The notes below the pieces were generated by a model. It had not been told where the DNA came from. It saw only the letters and a program-made list of their open reading frames with translations, and did no database searches. From NCBI GenBank assembly GCA_021234155.1, contig JAJEKV010000055.1:250001-314000 (forward strand): 64,000 nt of DNA, written 5' to 3'. The number at the start of each line of letters is the position of its first letter. Positions within the stretch are counted from its first letter, which is position 1. This stretch comes from Isoetes taiwanensis (taxonomy: Eukaryota; Streptophyta; Lycopodiopsida; Isoetales; Isoetaceae). Position numbers and translations under genes: made by a program. This document shows, piece by piece, positions 9,697 through 23,200 of this stretch.

Positions 9697-10405
9697 AGGC
9701 GCAAACGGAAGGAGCCGGAGGGATCAGGCAGTTACCAGGAAAAGAGAAAAGGCTAATTTTTCCCTCTGCCCCCAAAGAGTAACTGAAGCACCCTTTCCAA
9801 GAAATGGGAAGCTCGTGAAAAAGAAAGCCCGTACCCTCTGCAGAGAAGCAAATCTAAGGACTCTAAAATTCTGCTCAGTCAGGGGATCAAGTGCTGGCAC
9901 AGAATCCCAGGGACGTCGACAGAAACCTAATTTGCTGCTAGAAATCTCCACACTACTACATCTATGTCTCTAATATATTGAGCCGGTTGTAGGTCGAAGA
10001 AGGATGTCCAGTGATATATCGGTTCGACACCAAATTCAGTTGGGGCACTCATGGTGAACAGGTTTCTTTCAAATCTGCCTCCAAGAAATGGTTGCGAATT
10101 GTAAGCAGCGACCTTGAGAGATCCCGGCCTGTCAAAACAAAGGATACACAGAAAAAAGAAATTGAACCCGATCCTACAGAAACCAATCCTAGAGTTAGAT
10201 TCAAATGCTAGTCTAATCAAATTTTCCACTAAATTGATGGAGTGCTGGAATTCCTCGGAGACATGAGTAATTCTCAGCCCCTGGAGAACAGCTTCGAGCA
10301 GAGCCTCATCCATTGGGTCTGGGAAGCTTTCCCTGGTTCCGATCAGTGGTGCGCCTATAGCGTCTAACGTTCATCTTCTCCTCCAAAAACCTACTTTACA
10401 ATTCC
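9697..10405 (-). other. 5' leader of LINE-A
   Basis: This sequence lies between the 5' duplication and ORF1. It contains two open stretches on the minus strand, 10313-9927 (128 codons, beginning MDEALLEAVLQGLRITHVSE) and 9951-9724 (75 codons). The first looks compositionally protein-like, but I recognise no domain. It would normally hold the internal Pol II promoter of the LINE. Confidence 0.4.
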
Positions 10406-10421
10406 ATGCTTGGGAGGATTC
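10406..10421. repeat. Target site duplication of LINE-A, 5' side
   Basis: ATGCTTGGGAGGATTC, 15 of 16 identical to 983-998. It marks the 5' end of LINE-A. Confidence 0.75.
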
Positions 10422-11540
10422 ACTTGAGTGAATCCTCTTATAAGGATTCGCTTGAGGCAATCCTCCATCATAAATTCAAAACGCTCACATGTACATAAAA
10501 AATCCCCCTTATTAATTATTGGGAGGATTCACCCCTCCGCAACCGAAGGGGCATGACCGCTTTTCACTTGAATCACCCTTCTGATGAGGCACCAATGCCG
10601 TGGTACTCCCTACAATAAAACAATTTGGATAAATTAGCGCAAAAGGACGTACTGTCGTGCAAAAGATAAGTGATTTTGAGCGTACCATTCCACGATGCTT
10701 CCAATGGGAGCTGGATTATGGGCTCCGCTTTCTAAGTTAAAAGGCAACGATCGCTCGTCCATGTGTACAACCGGCATTGGCTCTGAAGAAAACATTGTCG
10801 CTACAAACTGCGACCACAAACAGGAAAAAAAATTCTATTGAATCCACTAAAATTTGAACTAGATTGATATAGGCCATTAATAAGTTAATCCCTGGGGTAC
10901 ATGATTTAATTAAACCATTGATCAAAGCAACATAGAAAAATAGTGAGCAAAAAAAATAGATCAGAGAACTTAGCTAGCAAAAAAAACTTACACAGACTCG
11001 ATCTTGCTCTCGCTCTTGAATTTTTTCTTCACCACTGGATACACCTGGCCACTTGGATTGCCTTTAAAGCAGCCAAGGATTCGCCTGAGCGAATCCTAAA
11101 AGCCTCAAATTTATGCATAGGTGCATGTTGGAGGATTCGCTTATGTGAATCCTCCCAAGCATGATGATGAGCATCATGCATTGTGCAAAGAATAAGGTGC
11201 AAGCATTGCATGGTGCAACTTGCAAGCATGCTGTAATAATGATGTGTGTATGGTGCACCTTATGATGTGTGTATGGTGCCCCTTATGATGTGTGTATTCC
11301 TGGGCTTATGATGTATGTATGGTGCAAAATAAAAGCTTAGGGGGGTTCGCAAAAGCGGATCCTCAAAGGGAGATTCACTGAAGTGACACTTCCCAAGCAT
11401 GCTTTGAAGCATGCAAAGTCAGGACAATAAATGCTTGAGAGGATACACTCAAGCGAATTCTCACAAGAGGGTTCACTCAAGTGAATCCTCTCAAGCATGC
11501 GAGTTCACGCATTAGGCTAAATGTTCGAGATTTTGCAAAG
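10422..11540. other. Interior of the MULE-like element, right of LINE-A: palindromes and short repeats
   Basis: No gene seen. Palindromes of the GGATTCRCTTGAGYGAATCC type lie at 10414-10437, 10442-10466, 11076-11097, 11130-11155 and 11467-11490, with decayed ones near 11345 and 11437. Between 11238 and 11330 a ~22-bp unit (CTTATGATGTGTGTATGGTG) repeats about four times imperfectly. Confidence 0.55.
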
Positions 11541-11600
11541 GATTTTTGCTCAACCACGGTTGAGGATTCGCTTGATAAGTGATGTGGACGCCATGTCATC

Positions 11601-11628
11601 AGGAGGATTCACTTGAGTGAATCCTCCT
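11601..11628. repeat. Subterminal palindrome inside the right TIR
   Basis: A perfect 28-bp palindrome centred on ACTTGAGT with GGAGGATTC arms. It is the right-hand counterpart of the compound palindrome at 829-870. Confidence 0.6.
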
Positions 11629-11703
11629 GATTCACTTAGAGGATTTGCTCAAGTGAATCCGGCCGGATGCTCTAGTTAATCTAGGGAGCCGATAGCAGCG
11701 CCG

Positions 11704-11713
11704 TGTCATACTA
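11704..11713. repeat. Target site duplication of the MULE-like element, right copy
   Basis: TGTCATACTA, identical to 778-787, starts at the base after the right TIR. Confidence 0.7.
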
Positions 11714-12555
11714 TGATGTTGTGTCAAAGATATATGACATGTATTGTAAGCTTTGACACACGTCAGATGTGTGTCATGACATATTTCATGTCATATTATA
11801 ATATGTATTAAAGATGTATACGACACGTAAGATAATCTTATCATATTTAATGGCATGTGTTATAATACACTTACATATATAAGTCATAACTATATACACA
11901 CACATCAATGCGTTATGACATATGTCATATATAGCCACATGTTACCTATAGATACATAAAGATTATTGGCAAGATTCTTATCCCTCCTATTATAAATCTT
12001 TTGGATTTTTTGTTCTCATATTTTTCTTCCTTACTATTAGGGGAGAGCGACACATGTCTTGGTTTTAATATCCCAAAATTGTAGCAAACCTAAGTGAAAC
12101 AAAATCTAAGCCTTGCGATTGCTATGTGGCATATTCGGCCTTGGGTATATATAAGCATGACATATCTACCGGTAATTATGTAATGTACAAATCGACATGT
12201 GCCTTAGTTCATCATTTTAGAATGTACGAATCATCATGGGTTTAAAATATTGAATTGACGCATAGCTTATTTGGTGTAGATTACGATGGATTTGTATTGA
12301 CATATTTATGCCTATTATCTAACTCATATAATTATTATTGGCAAGATGCTTTAGCATATTCTGTGTTTCGGGGGGCAAAAAATAGGGCTGTTTAAAAAAA
12401 GGGAAAAAAAACTCTGAGCGGCACGTTCTTGCATGGCAGATCTTGGCTGGAAGATTGTGACAGTCTGCAAAGAAATTGCTGTGGCACAACCACGACCACA
12501 CCGAGATCATTTACGTGTGAAAATTTCTGTGGTTTATTTTGGATATAAATAGAGT
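11714..12555. other. AT-rich intergenic sequence
   Basis: No gene, RNA or transposon end recognised. Short direct and palindromic TGTCATATATGACAT-like words recur. Confidence 0.4.
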
Positions 12556-13544
12556 TAGATCGCCCAAATTCAGTTCATTGCTATTACTATGAGATGCTCT
12601 TGCGCTTCCGTTTAAGGTATGTAGCCTGTGAATTTCCCTACTTTTCTTTGGTTCTACAGAATTACTAGTTACTGTTTGAAATAGACTGGCCTGCTCTACA
12701 TAGTTTATCAAGAATTAGCTACTGAAACTGCGTCAGATTTCTGGGCAAATCGGTTGCTCCAATGCCTTGCTCGACCTCTCGAAGTATCCACAGGGCCTTC
12801 CCAAATGGGATCAAGATTTTGATCTTCGGAGAAATGCTTCGCTGCAAATCAAATGGCCACACATGCAAGAGGGCTGTTTCAGTTTACAATAGACTGTCGG
12901 GCGAGAAGCTATGGTTGCGCAAGGCCGTTCTAATAGGTGCTTGAGTCGGTATCCCAAATTAGATTAAGTACCATAGTATGGAGGTCCTTGATGCTGGCGC
13001 CCTTGCTAGACCTGCTGGGCGGATTCTTCTCTGGCCTGACATTTTCTTATGTCACGCAGATTTTTGAGTTCAAATGGATCTTCCGACTGCAGAAGCAAGG
13101 TCTCAGAAGACGTATTACCTCCTTAGAAGGCTCGGATCTCATATCCGATTTGACCTCAGGAGAGAATCTGCTTCAAGGTAGAAGCCTTTCTGGCAAGGCT
13201 AGGAAAACAGAGCAGCCTACTTCTTTTAAATCAAGCAAGGGGCTTACCAAATCTCCATTATTCAGATCAACTTGCATCTATAAACCTCCGGCAGCATCAG
13301 CCGCGGCCGTGCAATCAGTCTCCAAACTCGAAGATTTGTCGAATGCCCTTGGCTATGGTCTATTGAAATTCTGTAAAACTCTCAGAGCGCCGCCCAGGCA
13401 GGGACCTAAAAATTACCTGAAAAACAAAAAGCCTATAATCTAAGGTAATCGGTAGCGTGATAAAGGTTACGGCGATAACTTAAGAATTATGGAAGCGCAA
13501 GAGCATCTCATAGTAATAGCAATGAACTGAATTTGGGCGATCTA
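12556..13544. repeat. Perfect 54-bp inverted repeat with 881-bp spacer
   Basis: The arms at 12556-12609 and 13491-13544 are exact reverse complements over all 54 bases, with no mismatch or gap. The arms begin TAGATCGCCC and end GCGCTTCC when read inward. No target duplication is evident. The spacer has an open frame at 12937-13443 (168 codons; residues about 10-40 hydrophobic, C-terminus basic with PPRQGPK) and 12762-12944. Neither is recognised, and the first could be a captured gene fragment. Candidates are a foldback element, a recent inverted duplication, or a hairpin-RNA locus. Confidence 0.7.
12937..13443 (+). CDS. Unrecognised ORF inside the inverted repeat
   Basis: 168 codons from ATG. 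Residues about 8-40 (LSTIVWRSLMLAPLLDLLGG and onward) are hydrophobic and could form one or two membrane segments. The rest is Ser/Lys-rich and basic. No motif known to me is present. Its placement wholly within the 881-bp spacer would suit a captured fragment. There is no independent evidence that it is translated. Confidence 0.2.
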   Translation: MLESVSQIRLSTIVWRSLMLAPLLDLLGGFFSGLTFSYVTQIFEFKWIFRLQKQGLRRRITSLEGSDLISDLTSGENLLQGRSLSGKARKTEQPTSFKSSKGLTKSPLFRSTCIYKPPAASAAAVQSVSKLEDLSNALGYGLLKFCKTLRAPPRQGPKNYLKNKKPII

Positions 13545-16483
<2,939 letters not shown>

Positions 16484-16563
16484 TCCATATAGACACAATA
16501 CATTTTCTTTTTCTTTTTTTTTCCTTCTCTCTGTGATGGCGCAGGCGCAGGTGCAAAAGAGAA

Positions 16564-17692
16564 CTAGGGCGGCATCTCTGGCATCTTTGTAGATGTTGGG
16601 TCCACAGACTCGGCAACGTTGACTGATGCGGCTATGGTAACTGGGAAAAACAGTGCAACAACGATGGGTAATATTATTTTTTCTGAGGCAAACAAGGATG
16701 GCATCATCGGGGCAAGTAAAGAGGTCGCTTCTGCGGCCCCACTTGTCTCTGCAGCTGAGCCAAACAGGGAGGTCGCTTCTCTGACCTCCATTGAAAGCAA
16801 AAACAAAAATAGAAAAGGGCATGCAGCCTCCTTATCTGGCTACAGCCCATGCAACTCAGATGAGATTCGGAGCAAAAAATACCCTGATGTTGTGTTTCAG
16901 AAACAGGAAGTGGACTCAGAATCAGAGTCTGAGACTGACACGCCGGGTGCAGGGGATGCTGATATGAATTCGGGTGCAAGGGATGCTGGCACAGGGGTTT
17001 TACAGCAAGGATAATCTGGTCTCTGGTTCGATGTTTGGAACATCTGTGATGAGTGGAGCCGGTTTACAACACAGGGAATGCAGCAGCAGGATGTCAATGG
17101 CTTCTTAATCAATGTAATGATGAGGCTTATGGATACTATGGACCAAATTCGAAAGGAGGCAGCAGCCAGAGAATCCGAGGCGGCAAAGAGGGAATCTGAA
17201 CTGGTAAGTGCACTACGCCAAATTTCTAGTTCTTTGCCTGAATTACAGCAAGCCAATAGGTCTATAAAAAAAGAGTTTGCAGCAATGAGTGCCAGTTTAA
17301 AGCAGGAAAATCAGATTCTCAGAGACGAAATTAACAGTTTGAAACAAAGAGAAATAGAACCCATGTCAGAAATTAATGAGGAAGATGCGTCAGGAACAGT
17401 GAAAGAAGCGGTTAATAAGCTAAATTCACGTATGGACGACATTCTTGAGCTTCAGGAGCGCCAGAAAAGAGCACTTAATCTGAGAATTGCAGGTCTACCA
17501 GAAGCTGAAAATGAGGATACAAGAGCAGAGGTTCTAAGTTTTTTCTCAAACCAGCTGAAACTGGAAGGGATTGAGATCGATGATGCATTCCGACCAGGCC
17601 CGAAAAGGGTTTGGATTAACGAGGATCTTACTAAGAAACAATATGAAAGCTATTTACGAAATCCAAAAGTTCAAAGCAGCAAAGCAGAATAA
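16564..17692 (+). pseudogene. LINE-B copy 2 ORF1 (coiled-coil RNA-binding protein)
   Basis: Two open stretches, 16619-17014 and 17078-17692, separated by a frameshift or stop. The second (204 codons) has a heptad-like coiled coil at residues about 20-105 (Ala/Glu/Lys-rich, AAARESEAAKRESELVSAL). A segment like the RRM region of L1 ORF1p follows (LNLRIAGLPEAENEDTRAEV), then VWINEDLTKKQYESY, the conserved I.NEDLT block. The region between GLPE and INEDLT is shorter than usual, so an internal deletion is likely. The product would form multimers on LINE RNA. Confidence 0.6.
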
Positions 17693-17754
17693 TAAGAAAG
17701 CATTCTGGAAATATGGGAAAGTGCAAGTCTCTGAATAGGGAATGGAGACCATCT

Positions 17755-17915
17755 GAGGGTTATGGCGTGGAACATCAACCAACTGAATGCTGAAAAAGTA
17801 TACTCCATGGAAGATGTTCTTGCATTAGTTGATTTAGTTTTCTTTTTAGAAAGATGGGAACACGAAGAATTTGGTTTGCCGGATATACCAGGTTTCTGTC
17901 TCTTGCACTCAGTTT
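17755..17915 (+). pseudogene. LINE-B copy 2 endonuclease, N-terminal fragment
   Basis: The + strand encodes RVMAWNINQLNAEKVYS and, about 20 residues on, VDLVFFLERWEHEEF. This pattern (WN..., then D...E.W) is that of the first two APE-endonuclease blocks. It breaks off at about 17915, where coding switches strand. Confidence 0.5.
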
Positions 17916-18311
17916 GGATGTCTGTCAAGGGCGCCCCCTGAGGAGGCAAGAAACCTGTCTCCTGCAACAGTACCTGGTATGGAATTGTGCCCGTGCCAAA
18001 AAAGCTTTCTGCACATGCTCCACTCCATTCCAAGTGGCGACAGAAACCACCGGGCCCCAGACCTCGGCCCCATACAAAAACACAGGCTCTACTAGCACCT
18101 TGAATAGGTGCGACTAGTGGGCCCAATCATACAGCTCCGTCTTGTGGCTATTGTTCTGCATTGTATATAGTGCCTTCCCTGCTGCAGCTCGCAACCGGAT
18201 GGAATTATCTAAGTTCATGGCAGACAAGAACTCCACCCCCAAATATTTGTAAGCGAAATCGCCATGAAATGAAACAAGAACGGCAAAGTGACATCCTCGC
18301 AGCAATTTCAC
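17916..18311 (-). pseudogene. LINE-B copy 2 ORF2 fragment, inverted
   Basis: Minus-strand coding reads YKYLGVEF, AAAGKALYTMQNN, FKVLVEPVFLYGAEVWGP and, after a frameshift, LLQETGFLP. Each has a clear counterpart in the intact fragment at 14801-16285 (YKYLGVNV, LYAMQKK, LYGCEVWGP). It lies head to head with the plus-strand ORF1 and 3' tail around it. Confidence 0.65.
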
Positions 18312-18385
18312 TCCTTCTGGGTCCCATAGGCCGATTGGTCTCAGTGGACGATAAAAAAACTATTCTTATTCTTATTCTTCTAAAT

Positions 18386-19247
18386 CCATCCCTCTGCATC
18401 AGACCTTTGGATCCAACTGCTCGACCTCAACAAACCCATCCCGGTGGCCATTGGATCATGGCATATCCCGCAAGATATTCCATGAAAAGCCTTGTCGTTC
18501 GTTCTTCACGAGTCAAGATAAGATCAAACTGTCCCATGTTGACCCAATTTCTAAGGGGGGATTTTAAAAAACCAACTCAATGGTTATGTCAGTATTCCAG
18601 AAGCCTGACACCGCACGGCCAACCCAAATAACAGAGCTTGGGGAATCGAACACCAACTAGATTCCAATGCTCTTGGCTTATAAATCCAAAGCTAAATTCC
18701 TACACGGTATGTTGCCAACGCTCTTAATCCCACAAAACTTATAGATGCAAGAGAAGGCAAAATCGAAGCAAAAAGAGACATAACAAAGAGGAATAGAAGA
18801 TCGTTGATTCCATAGAGATGCCGATTTGGGCCTCTCCTCACAACCCTGCCAGATTCGCACAAGAATACTATGGTTCAAGGCTCGCTTGCCCAGAATACTC
18901 TGCTTCAAGGCGAATGAAGCAGCGAGTATGGCACATCTGAAACAAGAAACATGGCACCAGAAACAGAAGATGCAAACTCATAATAAACATAAGCAAAGCA
19001 GATACTGTAAAAGCTTGCAGATTAGCCGGATAAGATCGAAATTGGGCTAGCTAGACCAGAATCAAGCCATGCAAGCATCCGATGGCAAATGGGTTTGTGT
19101 GCAAATTGTTGGGTCAGAGTACAGATTCTACAAACACCTGTAATGACACCGAAATCATGCTTGAGGCCTCGCTTTAACTTTGAAATAGTATTTCAATGAT
19201 AAAGAAGTCATGTTGAAGCAGATTGATAGGATTGTTGCAAGTCGGAA
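18386..19247. other. No recognised gene; possible decayed exon on the minus strand
   Basis: A minus-strand stretch at about 18548-18445 reads MGQFDLILTREERTTRLFME and continues about 14 residues to a stop. It looks protein-like but I recognise no family or splice context. The remainder shows no structure beyond short A-rich stretches. Confidence 0.2.
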
Positions 19248-20277
19248 TTAAACGATGTAGATGGCATCAGGAAAAAGAATGGGAAGACCTAAACAGGACG
19301 GAAAAGAGGAGGGTATTTTGCAAAAGGGGAGGTATTCTGTCAGACGGATTAGTGGACAAGGAAATCCAAAAAAAAAATTGATCTTGTTACAGTTCTTCTG
19401 CCTGGTTTTGAAGCAGGAGAATACAGAATACGTGTCGGCCGCTTCAACAATGCCACCGAGTTTGAACTTTCCAGAATGCCGAGTTTGAAGGCATATCCAC
19501 CACACCCTTGATTTGCAAACAGTCCACATCTGGGTGCATGATATTCGCCATAGCCTGCCGCATATCATCTTCGCTCTGTTTAAAAATCCATCCTTTACAA
19601 AAATAAACCCTAGATGCTTCTGTTTCGAATCCAGGATACCACCGTCAGCAATGTATGTATTTTCATACGAATACAAAAAAAAACCATTAATAATCATATG
19701 TTATAAAAATACGGTTTTTTATTGTGCAAACATTATCATTGAAACCTTATGTATTGTAACAAACATATGATTTTATGAAATGGCAAACCATAAGGCTGAA
19801 TTGCTTTAGCTCTATCTTGCATGATCAAGTGTGGGCAGCTTACTTTTGCAATTAAGGAAATCAACACTGTTGTATCGGGTTAGATTTTCACTTATTTTTT
19901 TATTTCATAGTTATTTTAGATCAGCATTTATTTACATATTAGTACTTGCAGGTCATTCATCTCATTGTGGTAAAGATTTGCTTTCTGTGGTGTTCCATAA
20001 TTTGCAAAAGTATGCAGGTGTTAAATGACACTTTTAGAGCTAGGGGCCTAAGAATTTGGATCAAATTTCCCTTTTGTAGCAGCATGCTTTGACTCAGTGA
20101 TATCTCTATTTTGATGTTGTTTCTGCACCCCAAGTGGTAGCAATTTATTTACAGATAGCAACTAGCGATTACTTCAAGGTAATATAATGGCTATCTTTCT
20201 TTAGCATATATGTCAAGGAAATATAATAATTGATCATTGTATACATGCCATCTGTATTCTCGGTCTTAGACAATGCA
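19248..20277. other. No recognised gene; possible coding remnant on the minus strand
   Basis: The minus strand at about 19590-19445 reads SEDDMRQAMANIMHPDVDCL and then QIKGVVDMPSNSAFWKVQTR before a stop. The residue pattern is that of real protein, but the family is not recognised. The rest is AT-rich with no other signals. Confidence 0.2.
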
Positions 20278-20335
20278 TATGAATAGAATAGAATAGAATA
20301 GTTTTTTTAACGTCCACGGAGACCAATAGGTCATG
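20278..20335 (-). mobile_element. LINE-B family 3' end only, with (TATTC)n tail
   Basis: On the minus strand the sequence reads CCTATTGGTCTCCGTGGACG, seven A's and then (CTATT)n. This is the same 3' hairpin, GTGGACG word and pentamer as at 18.33 and 26.86 kb. Only about 55 bp of the element is present, an extreme 5' truncation or the tail of a SINE sharing this end. Confidence 0.6.
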
Positions 20336-21469
20336 TGAATGTAATTGTTTGGAGGGTCATTTGTTGCAGACTTTGATGCATTATTTTCCTTTTGTCTGGC
20401 CTCATCGTAGAGGAAATGAAAGGATTGTTCAAATAAATAATAATGTAAAACATTTGTATTATATTGAATTTCACAAACTTGAATGCAATTCTGGCATTCT
20501 ACCCATCTAATATTAAAGATTTCTTTATAAATGCAAAGTTATTATTTCTAGATCTTTGCAAGAATTAAATCATGCAATAATGCCATACTATGTGTATTTC
20601 AAGAATTGGAAAGCTAACTCTAATCCCTACATATAGTTTGAGATAATGTTGATAAAATGCATTCCAACAAGCAAAATGGCCAATCTCATTGCAACTATGC
20701 TTGGACTTCCATTTCTATAATGTATATTTTGCCCACGTCCCATTTCTTAAGTAGATTATCAATGTATACAATTACAAATGGTCGAGTTCAAATCAAAGGC
20801 ACGTGTTTTTTACATTTGAGAGTGTACAAGTTGTAAGGGGTGACAATGTACAAGTTGTGGCATCATTGGTTCATATGTTAGTATAGATAGGAAGAACAAA
20901 CAACTTAGATCGTAGGGACATGAATCTTAGTGGAAATTTGTCGTCGCTGAGACTAGAGAAAACCCGAGGGATAGGATACAAAAATACCTTCCACAATTGA
21001 TCTTTCTACCATGGGCTTGCGAATGGAGTATGTCTTTCACATTGATCCAATGCATGTTTTGGGGTCGGGTAGTTGGCGAAGAATGGTTGTGGACGACTGC
21101 ATCTTGCAAAATTGATGGGTTAGTGTCATAAACTAATGATGTTTTCTTGATGATGGTAGTTAGCTGGTCGAACAAAGAAATAGAATGTTTGTTTATTGTG
21201 TTCAATATCCTCCTAAACAAAAATAAAATGATGCCTTACACATAAATTTCAATACAATATTAAATAAATTCACACATCCTTTTTATTATGCATTATCATT
21301 AGTTGTTTTCGGCTTCCATGGCCAATTTGATTTCTATGGGCATTAAAAACTCCATCTATCTATCTCTTGAATATAAAATTGCATACATGTTGGACTAATA
21401 CCCTTCACATCTTAGCGCTTTACCTACAGGTGGTTGAATTGTTTTTCTATCCTGCCTTCTTTTGCTCTA
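20336..21469. other. AT-rich intergenic sequence
   Basis: No gene, RNA or mobile element recognised. A 97-codon minus-strand frame at 20927-21220 has no recognisable motif. Confidence 0.3.
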
Positions 21470-21625
21470 GCGCCTAGCTCATTCTCTCTCTAGCGCCTAG
21501 CTCATTCTCTCTCTGATGCCTAGCTCACTTTCTCTCTCTAGCTCTCATTTGCTCACTTTCTCTCTCTAGCGCCTAGCTCACTTTCTCTCTCTAGCTCTCA
21601 TTTGCTCACTTTCTCTCTCTAGCCT
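21470..21625 (+). repeat. CT-rich minisatellite
   Basis: Imperfect tandem units built on TAGCGCCTAGCTCATTCTCT and TAGCTCTCATTTGCTCACTT, about 27 bp and 56 bp long. The tract precedes the GC-rich LINE and extends as pyrimidine-rich sequence to about 21740. Confidence 0.75.
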
Positions 21626-22189
21626 TCTCTTACCTTCTTCCTCTCTGCTCGGTCTCTTTCTCCCTTGTTCCACTGTCTCTCTAGCCTTCTTTCCCTCCCA
21701 GCTCCCTAAATCCTACCCTGGACCTGTCTCTCTAGCAGGGAATCAGACCTCCCCCACGAGGGTTGAACCCCCCAACCCCCGTGCCAACCCTTTGAGGGCG
21801 GGCATCGTTTATGTTTTTAAACATCTTTCAATTCTTCATAGCACTTTAACTCTTTAACCTCCATCCATACCATACAACTTCATGGCCGCCAGAGAGCTCC
21901 CTGCCCGCACTCCCCATTTGAGGGGATATTCCTCACCCCCAGCCTCTGCATCCAGCCCCTGCCCCCATCCGGGAGAATCAGAGGAGGGGTCCGCCACCTA
22001 AAACGGGCCCCTGGCCGATAACAAAGACAAGGGAGAAACCTCTTCCATGAGGAGGGAAGCCCGAAAGCAAAGGCCCAATCTATGAGATTGACTCCTGAGA
22101 TGGATGAAGGCCGCCCAAGCCCGACACAAAGCCAGACGAGGGGGCCATGAAAAACCGGAGGAACAGGTCGAGAGTAACGTAATCCCCTG

Positions 22190-23200
22190 ATTGCGTGTGA
22201 TTGACATGCAGAGATATAGCCCCTCAAAGATCCCACGGCTCAAAAGATGCTTGGCAAAAGGAAAGGCAACTGGGTTGCAGATGGAGACCCGCATGCGCAG
22301 CTTGGAAGATCTGGCTTTGGCCCACTTTGAAAAGGCAACAGATAAGCGGTGGCCTTGCGTCGACTTCATGCCGCCGGGATTCCCTCCTCACCACCATGGA
22401 GACTATGGCGTGCAACAAACGGGTGTTGAGCGGTGATACGCTGGCAACTAGCCCCACCTCAAGTCAAAACGAGGGGTATGCCACCGCGGATACGGTAAAC
22501 GCCCCGAGCCCTCGCCGGCCGCCAGAGCCAGAACCCCCCGGCAGAGTAGGGCTGGAGACACGGGATCTGGAGATTCAGGAGCTCAAAGCAACCATTGCCC
22601 AAAGAAGGCGGCGCTCCATGCCGCTGGGTCCATGAACACCGCGGCGACCGCACGAAAGTGAGTTGGCAGCGGCCAGAGGTTCCAACAGAGCTAGGCTCCG
22701 GGCGCTCGTGCGCCAGAGAGGCCGCAACACGAGGGATGCCTGCCTTATCGCAAGTGCCTCTCCCCACAAAATTTCACCTGCCGCCAAACAGCAGAGCAGA
22801 CACCACCTCCCTCCACCTCACACACCACATCGCTCCTCGGGCCGTGGAGCGCGCACCACACGCCCACCAAGGCATCACCGGCAGGGGCAGCTAATGTTGC
22901 CTCGACTTCGGTGGCGGCGGGGGAGGAGCGCAACGCCCAAACATCATAATGTGGTGGTGCGACTCGGAGGAGGCGAGAGAAGATTCGCCAAAGCGCGTGG
23001 GGATGTGATCCTATCTCAATGGCATTCTCGACCGCGCATTACATTGCTCGAAAGCAAGCCGCTTGGGACTCAACGCATCGTGACGTCATGCTGCTGTTAC
23101 CTTCACGGGCGGGCGTATTACGCGAAAATACCTGGCTGGTCGAGCAAACAAGGGAGGGCTACGTATATTGACGGGATCTCACCCGATGCAACCGAGGAGT
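22190..23200 (+). pseudogene. LINE-B copy 3 ORF1 remnant
   Basis: Overlapping short plus-strand frames (22191-22436, 22201-22635, 22595-22894, 22663-23208) precede the endonuclease. The segment after 22500 contains Pro/Glu/Arg-rich sequence (RPPEPEPPGRVGLETRDLE). No intact domain is visible. Assignment rests on position and strand. Confidence 0.35.

Larger units (their letters stand above)
999..10405 (-). mobile_element. LINE-A: near full-length plant LINE with internal inversion and nested insertion
   Basis: On the minus strand, in order: a 5' leader (10405 to about 9697), ORF1 (9696-7723), the ORF2 endonuclease (7723 to about 6670), an inverted block holding reverse transcriptase through the zinc-binding C-terminal region (about 1570-6668, coding on +), the last codons of ORF2 (about 1600-1512), a 3' region with a small ORF, and poly(A) at 999. 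A 16-bp duplication brackets the whole. Without the 2.6-kb insertion the element is about 6.8 kb, a normal full length for a plant LINE. Decay is modest: ORF1 is open over 528 codons and ORF2 shows only a few frameshifts. The endonuclease, RT and zf-RVT order matches plant L1-clade elements. Confidence 0.82.
788..11703. mobile_element. Mutator-like (MULE) TIR element, non-autonomous, disrupted by LINE-A
   Basis: The ends are imperfect terminal inverted repeats of about 160 bp (788-947 and 11541-11703). When the right end is reverse-complemented the two align without gaps from the first base and share GGCTCC at the same offset of 14. They are flanked by an identical 10-bp direct repeat, TGTCATACTA (778-787 and 11704-11713). 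Long TIRs with a 9-11 bp duplication are the hallmark of Mutator-like elements. Removing LINE-A (999-10405) leaves about 1.5 kb with no transposase, so the element is non-autonomous. Both ends are packed with 22-26-bp palindromes. Superfamily assignment rests on TIR length and duplication size only. Confidence 0.72.

Noticed and set aside
999-10405. LINE-A inversion as standard twin priming
   Set aside because: Twin priming inverts the 5' portion next to the target. Here both ends are in one orientation and only the interior is inverted.
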